From CAZSRX01 sp964609675 [NCBI: uncultured Bacteroidota bacterium] (GTDB lineage: Bacteria > CLD3 > SB21): DNA of 64,000 nt. Position 1 is the stretch's first letter, and each line of letters begins with the position of its first letter. The position numbers were made by a program, and so were the translations under genes. The notes below the pieces were generated by a model. It had not been told where the DNA came from. It was given only the letters and a program-made list of their open reading frames with translations, and did not search any database. Shown here piece by piece: positions 20,709-31,700 of the stretch. Location: NCBI GenBank assembly GCA_964609675.1, contig CAZSRX010000020.1, forward strand, positions 8,703 through 72,702, written 5' to 3'.

Positions 20709-21869
20709 TTATACTGTTATGGCTTTAATATGTTTCAGCGCAAATTCCCGCGCGTTGCGATCGGCCTCCAGAATATCCTCAAGCCGGGGATCATAGGCAA
20801 TCCGGTGGTGTTGCATAACCGCATCAATAACCTCGGGTATTGCCATGAATGGAATCATTTTTTTAAGAAAATATTCCACGGCGATTTCATTGGCCGCGTT
20901 CAGAGCGGCCGGCAGGGTGCCGCCCGCCGCCAGAGCCTGATAAGCCAGTTTCAGACAGGGAAAGTTATCCGAATCCGGCCTAGCGAAATCCAGGCGCTGA
21001 AGCGTGCGAAAGTCCAGTCGCGGAAAATCGCTGGCCTGGCGTTCGGGATACGTCAGCGCATATTGAATCGGCAGTTTCATGTCCGGCAGACCCATCTGCG
21101 CTTTGACAGAACCGTCGCGAAACTCGACCATGGAATGTATGATGGACTGCGGATGGATGACGACGTCGATGTATTCGGGCGGCAAATTAAAAAGCCAGTG
21201 CGCCTCAATGACCTCCAGACCTTTATTCATGAGCGTCGCGGAGTCAATGGTGATTTTCTGTCCCATGCTCCAGTTCGGATGCTTCAGCGCCTGTTCGGGC
21301 GTAACCGTACGGAGTTGTTCGCGCGACCATCCGCGGAACGGGCCTCCGGATGCCGTCAGGATAATTCGGCCGATGGTTTCCGGCCGCTCGCCGACAAGAC
21401 ACTGAAAAATGGCGCTGTGCTCGCTGTCAACGGGTATCATGAAAACCTGATGCTCCCTAACCAGACGCGTCACAAGGGCGCCTCCGGCTACAAGGGTTTC
21501 TTTATTCGCTAAGGCGATATCTTTGCCCCGCTTAATGCAAGCCACGGTTGGCTCCAACCCGGCCGCGCCTACCATGGCGGATACCATCATATCAAAATCA
21601 GCTTCCTGAGCCATTTGTTTAAGTCCGCTGAGGCCCGACAGAATACGCACGGGTTCATTCCCTATAAGTTCCTTAAGGTGCGGCAATTGGTGTTCATCGG
21701 TAATTAGTATGCAACCGGGCTTAAATTCCATGGCCTGCGCCGCAAGGAGCGCGGCATTCCGGTTTGCCGCCAAACAGGAAATATGGAATAATCCGGGATT
21801 TTTTCGGACAATTTCCAGGGTACTTTGTCCGATTGAGCCGGTAGAGCCAAATATGCCAATAGATTTCAT
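20709..21869 (-). CDS. dxr: 1-Deoxy-D-xylulose 5-phosphate reductoisomerase
   Basis: Second step of the MEP isoprenoid pathway: DXP to 2-C-methyl-erythritol 4-phosphate with NADPH. Of 386 aa, typical. The NADPH site is GSTGSIGQSTLEI; metal and substrate residues are in PVDSEHSAIFQCL, the flexible loop TASGGPFRGW, and HPNWSMGQKITIDSATLMNKGLEVIEAHWLF-type segments, which are strongly conserved. It starts the long minus-strand unit through rseP and tgt. It is divergent from the response regulator/kinase gene. Confidence 0.97.
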   Translation of the reverse strand: MKSIGIFGSTGSIGQSTLEIVRKNPGLFHISCLAANRNAALLAAQAMEFKPGCILITDEHQLPHLKELIGNEPVRILSGLSGLKQMAQEADFDMMVSAMVGAAGLEPTVACIKRGKDIALANKETLVAGGALVTRLVREHQVFMIPVDSEHSAIFQCLVGERPETIGRIILTASGGPFRGWSREQLRTVTPEQALKHPNWSMGQKITIDSATLMNKGLEVIEAHWLFNLPPEYIDVVIHPQSIIHSMVEFRDGSVKAQMGLPDMKLPIQYALTYPERQASDFPRLDFRTLQRLDFARPDSDNFPCLKLAYQALAAGGTLPAALNAANEIAVEYFLKKMIPFMAIPEVIDAVMQHHRIAYDPRLEDILEADRNAREFALKHIKAITV

Positions 21870-21949
21870 ATATCCAATCCTAAAAAGCTGGGTATGATAC
21901 TAAAATAAATGATAGATTACAAATAATTTTTAGCCGGTACAAATTATTA

Positions 21950-21979
21950 TTGGAATATTGCGTATTTTTATTATATATT
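21950..21979 (+). promoter_or_regulatory. Putative promoter of the response regulator/kinase gene
   Basis: TTGGAA (21950-21955), an 18-bp spacer and TATATT (21974-21979), 45 bp before the start codon in the divergent gap with dxr. Found by eye. Confidence 0.35.
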
Positions 21980-22023
21980 CTGCACGTTTAGCTATTTAGA
22001 CTCTACCTTGTCAGGAATGATTT

Positions 22024-23181
22024 ATGGATAATACAAACGAGGAAAAGAAACACCGGGTATTAGTCGTAGACGATGAAGAACTTAATGTACGTTTTTTATC
22101 TACTTTTTTAACGCGAAAAGGGTTTACGGTTGATGTGGCGCAGCGTGGTACCGAGGCGCTTGATAAAATCAAGGAAGTCATGCCCGACGTGGTTCTGCTG
22201 GACGTGATGATGCCGGATATGGACGGTTTTGAAGTATGCCGGGTTCTCCGCCAGAATCCCGCCACCCACTTGCTTCCGATCATCATGGTCACGGCGCTGC
22301 ACAGCATCGAAGACGAAGTGCGGGCGCTTGAAGTAGGGGCCGATGATTTTCTCCCCAAACCGATTAATAATCTGGAACTCATGGCCAGATTACGTTCCCT
22401 TCTTCGCATCAAAAACCTTCATGACCAGCTCAAGGAGAGCAAACAGGAACTGGAAATCAAGAACAAAGAACTGATTGAATTGCAGGGCTTCCGCGACTCC
22501 CTCACCCAGATGATTATCCATGACCTGAAGAATCCGCTGACCGGCATCATGGGCTGCACCGAAATTCTGATGATGATGAGCGACACCCTCAATGAGAAGC
22601 AGATGACGATTGTCAAAAAGCTCGACGAAAGCGCTACCACCATGCTTCGGATGATTACGGATATGCTCGACATCAGCCGCATGGAAGAAAACAAAGTCAA
22701 ACTGAAGAAGCAGGTGTTTAGTATCCGCGAAATCTTCGAGGCATCCCTGAGCGAGTTTGCTTTTCTGATGGACAAAAACAGAATTAAAGGCATCATCGAG
22801 ATGGAAGCCTCCGTACCGCCTATTGAGGCCGACCGGGATATGATTCAGCGCGTCGTCGCCAATCTGTTACATAACGCCATCAAGCACAGCCTCAAGGATC
22901 AAAACGTAATACTTCGCGCTTCCCACGACCCGGAACAACACCGTATCAATATTTCCGTTAAAGATTCCGGTGAAGGCATTGCTCCGGAATACCATGAAAA
23001 AATATTCGAAAAATTCGCTCAGGCCGACCTGAAAAAACTCGGCCTTAAAACCGACCGCGGACTCGGCCTCACTTTTTGCAAACTGGCGGTTGAAGCGCAC
23101 GGAGGAAAAATCTGGGTTGAAAGCAATGTCGGCACCGGCAGCGAGTTTAAATTCTTTATACCCCTGAATACCTCTGCATGA
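22024..23181 (+). CDS. Response regulator/histidine kinase fusion
   Basis: A 385-aa soluble signalling protein with an N-terminal receiver domain (VVDDEELN, phospho-acceptor in VVLLDVMMPDMDG), a coiled-coil linker (about residues 130-160), a HisKA domain with H-box MIIHDLKNPLTG, and a HATPase domain with the N-box VVANLLHNAIKHS and G-boxes DSGEGIAP and RGLGLTFCK. There is no transmembrane segment, so it senses through the receiver or partners. It is likely co-transcribed with comF 55 bp downstream. Target response regulator unknown. Confidence 0.93.
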   Translation: MDNTNEEKKHRVLVVDDEELNVRFLSTFLTRKGFTVDVAQRGTEALDKIKEVMPDVVLLDVMMPDMDGFEVCRVLRQNPATHLLPIIMVTALHSIEDEVRALEVGADDFLPKPINNLELMARLRSLLRIKNLHDQLKESKQELEIKNKELIELQGFRDSLTQMIIHDLKNPLTGIMGCTEILMMMSDTLNEKQMTIVKKLDESATTMLRMITDMLDISRMEENKVKLKKQVFSIREIFEASLSEFAFLMDKNRIKGIIEMEASVPPIEADRDMIQRVVANLLHNAIKHSLKDQNVILRASHDPEQHRINISVKDSGEGIAPEYHEKIFEKFAQADLKKLGLKTDRGLGLTFCKLAVEAHGGKIWVESNVGTGSEFKFFIPLNTSA

Positions 23182-23236
23182 TCTTTGACATTCGGCAATG
23201 CCCGGATGTATCCTTCGAGCATAAATCACCGGCTTC

Positions 23237-23914
23237 ATGAAACGATGGCTTCAACCCCTTCTGGATTTTGTATATCCGCCGTTTTGCGTAGTATGCGACG
23301 GGCCTCTTAAAGGCGGTGGAAATTATGTTTGTGATGATTGCTGGGGAAACCTGGAGTTTTATGAAGGCGAAGTATGCCATGGCCTGACCAACCGCTCGCA
23401 CATCGACGAAGTCCTCACCACATTTGTGTATGATGATCCGATGAAAAGGATTATGCATTATCTGAAATATAAGAAGGCCCGGCGGATCGGCGCACAGCTG
23501 GCATCGTATATGGTACGGCTGTTACAGCATCCGGGTTTACGAAGGCCGGATATGCTGATCCCGGTGCCGCTACATAAAATCAAACGCCGGGAGCGCGGTT
23601 ACAACCAGTCTGAGATCATCGCGGTTCACCTTAGCCGCCTGACCGGCATTCCCTGCCGGCCGGAAATCGTGATCCGATGCCGCAATACGGTCTCCCAGAC
23701 ACAAATGACCGGCGCGAAAGAACGGGTCCGCAATGTGGCCGGTATTTTTACCGTAACGGACGCCCATGCGGTCACGGGCAGGTCGGTGGCTCTGCTGGAC
23801 GATGTCGTCACCACCGGCGCCACGGCCAACGCTGCTGCCCTTGCGCTGAAGACAGCCGGCGCATTCCATGTTACATTACTGACCGTTGCGCACCCGATAC
23901 TTCGGGATATATAA
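23237..23914 (+). CDS. ComF family phosphoribosyltransferase-like protein
   Basis: A 225-aa protein with an N-terminal zinc finger (C17, C20, C32, C35 in FCVVCDG and VCDDCW), a middle segment VPLHKIKRRERGYNQSE, and the PRPP-binding loop VALLDDVVTTGATANAAA. This is the standard ComF layout, related to DNA uptake in competent bacteria and otherwise of unclear role. A purine PRTase role is less likely because of the zinc finger. ATG start; no com genes around. Confidence 0.92.
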   Translation: MKRWLQPLLDFVYPPFCVVCDGPLKGGGNYVCDDCWGNLEFYEGEVCHGLTNRSHIDEVLTTFVYDDPMKRIMHYLKYKKARRIGAQLASYMVRLLQHPGLRRPDMLIPVPLHKIKRRERGYNQSEIIAVHLSRLTGIPCRPEIVIRCRNTVSQTQMTGAKERVRNVAGIFTVTDAHAVTGRSVALLDDVVTTGATANAAALALKTAGAFHVTLLTVAHPILRDI

Positions 23915-23976
23915 TTATTACTTGAAAGATTAAAATAAAGTCAACATATTATTTTTTATACCGACTTAAATTTTTT

Positions 23977-24900
23977 ATGACGATGAAAATTGGTTTTGTT
24001 GTAAATCCGAACGCCGGCGTTCATCGCAACAGTTATAAAGAAATTCGTGAACTGGCTGAACGCACTTTCGACCGATCGCACCAGGTGGAAATCATACCGA
24101 CCAAAGGCGCCGGCGATGCCACCCAGATAGCCCGCCATTTCGCGCAGGACCGGTTCGATATCGTAGCGGCCGTCGGCGGCGACGGTACAGCCAATGAAAC
24201 CGCTCAGGGTCTAGTCCAGACCGATACCGCTTTCACGGTAATCCCCTACGGTTCCGGTAACGGATTGGCGCGCGGTTTGTCGATCCCGCTCGACCGGCGG
24301 CGGGCCGTTAAAATGATTCTCAATCGTCATTATAAAATGATTGACGCCGGCGAGGTAATTGACGGCGAACAACGCCGGATGTTTTTCGGATTCGCCGGCA
24401 TTGGCTTTGACGCCCTGATCGGCAAACGCTTCAATGAGCAAAAAGGCCGCCGCGGGTTGACTTCATATATCCGGCTGGCCCTGGACAGCTACCATCGCTA
24501 CGAGCCGGTTCCCGTCCGCATCTGCTTCAATGAAAAGGAAATCTATGCCAAACCGTTCATTCTGGCCATTGCCAATACCCGCGAATACGGCAACAGCGCC
24601 AAGATCGCCCCGATGGCCATCCCGGATGACGGTTTGTTCGAGGTCTGTATCCTCCAGAATATAACCTTTCTGAAAGGACTGCTGAACGGCTGGCGACTGT
24701 TTGCCGGCTCCATCCACAAACTACCCGAAATGAGTATCTATCGTTCCCGGTACATCGAAATTATTCCGGAAGGTAAACTGATTTATCATCTGGACGGGGA
24801 ACCCTATGAAACTGAGAATAAGTTAACTTTCAAAGTATTGCCCAAATTCATGAAAGTGATTGTCAGCGAAAAACACAACCATATCGGGACATTCCAATGA
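23977..24900 (+). CDS. Diacylglycerol kinase-family lipid kinase
   Basis: A 307-aa DagK/YegS/BmrU-family lipid kinase. It has the N-terminal VVNPNAG, the ATP-binding AAVGGDGTANETAQGL, PYGSGNGLARGL, the GFAGIGFDALI segment, the DDGLFEVCI strand and YHLDGEPYE near the end. It would phosphorylate diacylglycerol, a related lipid or a sphingoid base. The gene for a Crp-family regulator overlaps its last four bases (ATGA), so the two are translationally coupled. A paralogue lies at 41957-42883. The start may be the ATG at 23977 or 23983. Confidence 0.92.
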   Translation: MTMKIGFVVNPNAGVHRNSYKEIRELAERTFDRSHQVEIIPTKGAGDATQIARHFAQDRFDIVAAVGGDGTANETAQGLVQTDTAFTVIPYGSGNGLARGLSIPLDRRRAVKMILNRHYKMIDAGEVIDGEQRRMFFGFAGIGFDALIGKRFNEQKGRRGLTSYIRLALDSYHRYEPVPVRICFNEKEIYAKPFILAIANTREYGNSAKIAPMAIPDDGLFEVCILQNITFLKGLLNGWRLFAGSIHKLPEMSIYRSRYIEIIPEGKLIYHLDGEPYETENKLTFKVLPKFMKVIVSEKHNHIGTFQ

Positions 24901-25592
24901 ACACGAGCGCTTCCGCCAAAATAGAATTTCTAAAAAAAGTTCCAATTTTCAGCGAATTGACCTCCAGGGATTTGGAACGTATTTCGCAGGTTACTCATCA
25001 CCGCTCTTATAAAAAAGATCAGGTGATTCTGATTGAGGAAGAAACCGGACAAACATTATTCATACTCATGAACGGACAGGTTAAAATATCCAGAATCGGC
25101 GAGGAAGGACGCGAGGTTATTCTGGCGGTAATGGCCGAGGGAGATATATTCGGCGAGATGTCCCTGCTCGACGGACAATCCCGCTCCGCCAACGTCACCC
25201 TGCTGCAGGATTCCGAAATGCTCCTTATTTACCGCGACGATTTCCTGCGCCTACTCCATGAATTCCCTTCTATAGCGATTAACCTTTTAAAAGAACTGGC
25301 CCGGCGCATGCGAAAATCCGACTCCCAGATTAAAAGCCTATCCTTGAAGGACTCTACCGGCAAAGTCACTTCCACGCTCATACGTCTTGCTGAGGACATC
25401 GGCCAGCGAAAGGGAAATGAAGTCTGGATTAAGTCTCTTCCCACACAGCGCGATCTGGCCAATATGGCTGGTACAAGCCGGGAAACCATTTCACGCATGT
25501 TACAAAAACTCATCAACGACGGCTATGTAATAAAAAAAGGCAACCGGATCATTTTTCTGAATTTCGACCAATTTAAAAAAGATTTTCAGTAA
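24897..25592 (+). CDS. Crp/Fnr-family transcriptional regulator
   Basis: A 231-aa regulator with an N-terminal cyclic-nucleotide-binding fold (about residues 15-130: GQTLFILMNGQVKISR, GDIFGEMSLLDGQSRSANV) and a C-terminal winged helix-turn-helix (PTQRDLANMAGTSRETISRMLQKL). GEMSLLDGQSRSAN is close to the cAMP-phosphate loop of CRP, and no Fnr-type N-terminal Cys cluster is present. Coupled by a 4-bp overlap to the lipid kinase gene, it could regulate its own operon; this is inference. Confidence 0.93.
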   Translation: MNTSASAKIEFLKKVPIFSELTSRDLERISQVTHHRSYKKDQVILIEEETGQTLFILMNGQVKISRIGEEGREVILAVMAEGDIFGEMSLLDGQSRSANVTLLQDSEMLLIYRDDFLRLLHEFPSIAINLLKELARRMRKSDSQIKSLSLKDSTGKVTSTLIRLAEDIGQRKGNEVWIKSLPTQRDLANMAGTSRETISRMLQKLINDGYVIKKGNRIIFLNFDQFKKDFQ

Positions 25593-25656
25593 CTGTATCC
25601 ACGCCCGCACCATTACCATACGCACAACGTCCCCCACGATTCAGAAAACACCGCAT

Positions 25657-25693
25657 AAAAAATGCCGCCATCGGTAAAAACCAGACGGCGGCA
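25657..25693 (-). terminator. Rho-independent terminator of the alpha-2-macroglobulin gene
   Basis: On the minus strand, stem TGCCGCC (25687-25693) with GGCGGCA (25663-25669), then TTTTTT (25657-25662). It lies 24 bp past the gene's stop and separates it from the convergent Crp-family gene. Confidence 0.82.
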
Positions 25694-25716
25694 ATATTAT
25701 CACGTTTTTCGCCTGA

Positions 25717-28700
25717 TTATTCTATTCTGATTTTTATTCCTTCCGAATGGCTTGAAAACTCCGGCGCGTACATGCACTGAATGGTAGTAATACCATTCTG
25801 GAACTCGCCTTTCAGAGAAGCTCTCAGCGGGTACTCAAATACATACGTTCCTTTTGGCAGCCAGGAGATAAAGAAATTTGTGGAAGCGTCTTTGGTCGTT
25901 TCATAATAGCCCAGACCGTCCTGATATTTATACCGCGATAGCACGTTTACCGGCTCCATGCCTGCCGCGCGCATATCTTTCATATGAATGTACTCCATGG
26001 CCCGGTCCACTTTCAGTTCGATGCGCACCTTGACCAGATCGCCGACTTTAATGACGTTGTTATCGGTAATTGGCTCCAGCACGGGGCCTTTGTCGGTATT
26101 CTTCTGCAGGAAAAGTTTTTTATTCAGTTTCAAAGGCGTTTCCGACGGCGTGATCTTGTCGAGGGATTCGAAATATTGCCAATACACCGCTCCCCAGGCC
26201 ACGCCTTCGTCTTTTTTCTCCACCTTGATCTTTCCCATAGACGGTTTTACCGCGTCCCGCATCCATGAGGTTTTATAATACCCCGTGCCTTTTTCGACGT
26301 CCAGCTGCTGCTTTCTAACCTCAACTTTTTCACCGCCCAGGGAGACTTCTACCAGTTGATCCGATGCCAGCAGATTGACTCCGCGCCGAAGCAACGCATA
26401 ACACGCTTCGGCCGTGGCTTTAGTCGTCTTCCAGTCCTGGGTCTGCTTCTGCTTCAGCAGCCATACTTTCATGGCCTCCACCGATTCCTGGTCGTTCATC
26501 ACTTCGTCAAAGGCCTCAATCAGATAGGTCTGTGTTTCAATCGGCGCGTTGTACCAGTAGTACCCGCGTTCATGGTTCCAGTACATCCCCATTTCTTCCG
26601 AAGTCAGCGCGTGTTCTTTGATAGACTTCATGATGGCCTTCGGTGTTGCCTGGTCGCCTGCCCGGTGCAATCCCAGAGCAATCATCGCCTGCGCCATGTA
26701 ATTCCACTTCAGCCAGTATTGCTGCGCCTGCTGCTTCCAGTAATCGTAGGCTTCCTGATACTTCGACTCCAGCTTCTGATTGGAATAAAAACTTCTTGTG
26801 TACAGATAATGCAGCTGGGTATAACCCAGATTGTTCTGATTAAGCGGAATCTTATAGCGTATAAGATTTTCATAATCCTCCTTCATCCGCGCGTCTATGT
26901 AGGGAACCGCTTTTTGACACATCGCATCGATTTTATCCTCATAATCCGATTTGACGCCCATGGCCTTAAGATGCCCGAACCCCGTCAGAATATGCTGGGT
27001 AATGTACCGGTCGTCCGGCATGCCCGTAAACCAGGGCCAGCCGCCGTTGGACGTTTGCGCCTCGGATAATTTTTTAACGGCGGTTTTCAGGCTCTGGTTC
27101 ATCATATTCAGGTCAAACAACAGGCCCAGTCGCTTCTTACGTGTCGTCTCATCCTGTCCGTCCAGCACCCAGGGTGTTTCCTGCAAAAGTAGATATTTTA
27201 GTTCCTGGTTCTTCTCTAAATTGGACAGTAGCGCCTTCGTATCCTTCCAGCTTTCAAACACCCGTTTGATTTTCGGATTCGAGTTGGCAATGTGCGTGGA
27301 AATCGAATTTGCGTAAATCCTCGAAAAAGTCTGTTCGGTGCATTCATAAGGATATTCCATCATATACGGCAGGGCCTGCACCGCATACCACGCCGGGTTG
27401 GAAGTCATTTCCAGTGTAAACCGCTCATGCCGTAGCGTGGACGATTTGCCCGACTCCAGCAGTTTAGTAAAAGTAAAGTTCTTCTTCTGCTTGCCGCGGA
27501 TCGGCAACGGCATGGTTTCTATCACCAGCATGGCATTGGGTAAAATCGGCACCGTCCCTTCCTCGCCGTCAGAGAAATCACCGGCCTTCGCCACAACCCG
27601 GTAAGTAAACGCCTGTAAATCCTTTGGCACCACCATCTTCCAGCTTAATGCCGCGCTGCCCTGTTTATCAATTTTAACCGTCTGCTGCAGGTCTTTCAGT
27701 TCAAACAGTTTCTGAACCGGCTGCATCGTCACCGCATCAAAGAGCTGAAGTTGAGCGACGGCCGTCATGTCTGTATCGGTGATGTTGCTCACTTTTGCCG
27801 CGAAATGCAGGATATCGCCATCGCGGACAAACCGCGGCGGATTCGGCTGAACCATCAGGTCTTTCTGGGTAACAACCGTTTTCTGGATTTGCCCGATTTT
27901 CAGGTCTTTGGTATGCGCCAACGCCATAAATTTCCATCTGGTAAGCGCCTCCGGGATGGTAAAACTCAGAATGATTTCCCCGTTTTCGTTCGTGGCCAGA
28001 TGGGGATAGAAAAACGCCGTCTCATTCAGGTTGGTGCGTATCTTAACTCCGGATAAATCTTCCGCCTCTCCCCCGTCATTGGTGGTAGTTTCGGTTGAAT
28101 GTCCATTGGTCAGCTTGGGCGGAGGCGGCGGCTGTTTTTCATCTTTATCATCGCCTCCGTTTTTCTTGGTTTTGATGGAAATCATATCCTTTTCCCCTTC
28201 GTTTACCCCCGCAAATTCCTCCGATGCCGCGAGCGGCAATTCGGCTTTACCGCCGCTGTCCATTTTCATGGAACGCTTAAAATCCTTACGGTGGTAGTAA
28301 CCGTAACTGAAATAAAGTCCAAACAAGTTTAACTGATCGTAGCTCTGGGAATAAAATTCCCTGTATTTATTCCAATCGTACCCAAAGGCCGTTCCGCTGG
28401 CGATTTTAAAGGACTGCGACTGCAAACTATAATAATAGGAATAAAACGACGGCATCAGGTACCAGCTCCAGTAATGCGGGCGGAAGACGTCTAACGAGGC
28501 GTCATACAGCGTGGCAACCAGTTCCGCCGCCACTTTATCCGCCAGAGCGCCCCTGATAATCAGTTTCCATTGTTCGTTTGCTCCCGGCTGCAGTTTATCG
28601 CGGAATGAGGCCATTTCAATTTTCAGATCCTTATTCGTCCACGGCACATAAATGTTGTTCGTCTGGGTGTACAACCGGTTATGCCGCACCATCTCCCAGT

Positions 28701-31700
28701 GAACCGCCAGCCCTCCGCGGTGCTTCTCTTCAATGGGTATTTCGATAACTTTTTGCTCCTTGTTCAGCGTCAGCCATTCTTTATAAACAATCTTGTTTTG
28801 ATGTTCAATCCGGTAAAATATTTTGGATGTCTCATAAGCCGAGCCAATGATGAAACGGGCTTTCTCTCCGGGTTCACCGCCGGTTTTAACGGGTATCAGA
28901 TAGAAAGGCGAAACCTGATTGGATTGGCCGGATTCATTGGCAAAAACGGTAAAATATTTCTCCGCTTTAACCGTCGTTCCATAGCGGTCTTTCGTGTCAA
29001 ATACGCAATAATAGATTCCCGGTTCATAAGTCATTACTTCAGGCAGTTGCAGCTCTTTTTGCGTTTTGGTATCCACGCGCCGATCCATGAGCGCCGCCGA
29101 TCGCTTCCATTTCGACCAGTTCGCTTCATCTGCATATATATCATTCGTAAACCACTTAACATAATCCTCTTTGGGAATAATGAACTGATCGGGATCAGCC
29201 CACAAGCGGCTGCGCAGTATCCGCTCAGGTTGTTCCAGTTTATAAATTTTAAAACCACCTTCGGCCGGCTCAAATTCACCGTTGAGATTCGTGGTAATGA
29301 AACGGATTTTCAACGTATCGGCCTTGTTAACCGTTTCCGGAAAATCCAAAGAAGCTGACAAGGCGATATAGCCAATCTTCACCCAGGATTGGCCGCTCCG
29401 GGTCTCGCCGTTGACATCGGTAACATCGGCATAGATGATATATTCAAACTGCGGGTATTGAGACGGCGGAATGCTCTTGTCGGGTTTTGCCGTGAAACGG
29501 ACTTTAAATTCGCCTTTAGAATCGGTAAAGGTCGTTCCGTGGGTTATTTCTTTGTCGGGTACGGTCGGCCGGTAGCCCCACCACCAGTACCAATACGGGA
29601 AGGATGCCCGGCGAACCACGCGGTACTGTACTTTGGCGTTATCCACCACGCTTCCGGCATAGGCCTTGGCCGTACCGGTAACCTCCACTTCCTCATTCAG
29701 CTTGTAGCCCTTCGAGACCGGTTTAATTTCCACTTCAAATTTCGGCCGTTTATATTCCTCTACGCTAAAATACGCCGAGCCGCTTTCATTCTGAATATGC
29801 ATCTGCCCGTTCAAACGGTCGGTAGGTGTGACAAAACTTCCGCTGAAGGAGCCGTAAGCGTTGGTGATCAGACTCCGTTCGCTGATCTTCTGATAATTGA
29901 CGTCATAAAATACAACAGTAGTTTTCTTATTTGGCAATACCTCATGCTTTAATCCCTTCGGATCGGATTTGATGATAATGCCTTTGAAATAAACCGTCTG
30001 CCCCGGACGATAGATACTCCGGTCCGTAAATATTTTTGTGGCAATCTGATCGCGTTCTTTCTCCCGCTTATACTGGTATATATAAAAATTTTCAAGCGGC
30101 GCATAAAAATCGTTTTCTTGCTTAAGCTCAAAGCGGTAATAATAATAGTTCTCCGAACCTTTCATGATAAACATTCCGTCCTCGTCGGTGGTGAAATCCG
30201 GGCCGCTCTTCCAGACGTACGTACGGCTATTATAATCGTAAATATTATAAAAGGACCGGACATTCACATCGGCCAACGGTTCGCCGGTCACACTGTGCAT
30301 AACAAACATTTTCTTCCCCTCGAATTCAGCCGAATTCTCAGAAACAAGACTCAGGTTGGTAATCCAGAACGGCGTGACGGAGACGGTGTTGTTTTTACGT
30401 TTAAAGCTTGGGTCCGCGCTGATGAGTACGGCATAGAAGCCGAGAGGAAGCCCGTCCATTTTCATCTCCAGACGGTGATTGATATAATCTCCCGGGTCCG
30501 GAAGTTTCTCCGGCCATGCCTTCAGCGGCTTGATCGCGCTGTAATATTCCCACCGATCGTCATACTCCTTATTCTGGGATTTCATGTACTGGTTGTAATC
30601 CAGCCGCACTAAGCGGAGGAATACATTGGTGACATTGCGGTACTCCACCATCATACGGAAAGGGGTTTGAGGCGGCACAGTGGATTCCAGCGAGACGGAC
30701 AGGTATTTCTCCCGTATACGGTCCATCAAAGCCTGGCAGTTGGCCGCACCGCGGGATTTCGGGAAGCGGGACGCCGCTTTCTCCGCGATATCATAGGCAA
30801 TCTTACGGTTGGATGTTTTTTTAATGTCTGTGGAAGCATCGGCGACAGGTTCGGGCTGGTTAAAATAATAATCGGCGAGGACATAGCTGACCTGCGCGGC
30901 GATCGGATACGCCCGCACCGATTGTTCCAGCTCATTCAGGGTTTTCAGATAGGCATCGTCTTTATCCTCCGGCACGGCCTTTTCACGGGCATACTCCAGT
31001 CGGATAAGGTCGATATCCGTAAGCGCCGTTGGATCGCTGTCATCGATATGACATCGGATCATCTCTTGAAGGAGGGTTACGGCCTTGAATTTCATCGAAG
31101 CGCTGTCCGGCGTGCTGAATTTAGCCCGGATGAATTCACCCGCCGGGGCAAGAGCCCGCAGGTCATCCAACTCAAATTCCTCAACGGGTTTGATGAGGTT
31201 GTTCTCGTCGTTACGGTAAAAATCAAACGCGCGGTGGGCCAGAAAGTCGTAAAGGGAGGGTCGGTATATTTTGGAGTTTTTTTCGGTATTCAGCACATCG
31301 TCAAACCATTCCAGCTTCGTGCGCTGGAGACTGTCCGTGTTTGAGAGGGAAGCCGCATACAGATCCGTTACGCGCCGGAGCAGCTTCTGCAACGACCAGG
31401 TCCGGATGTCCGGCGAAACGGTATCGGCCACTTCGGTACGATTGTAAAATTTCCACCGGTTGTTCTGGTAATAACCCCAGTAAAAATCGGCCAGCAGAGA
31501 CTGCATGACCGGTTTGGCGGGAAACTCCGCCGCCGCGGTTTCGGCTTCAAGGGTATCAATCGATTTAACCAGGCCCTCTTCCTCGATGGTCATGATATAT
31601 TTAAGCAAGTGGATTACCGCCTTAATCTGCTGGACGTGATTGCGGTCCTGTTTGGCTTTACGGTATATCTGCCTGACTACGTCCTGCGCGGATTTCGGCA

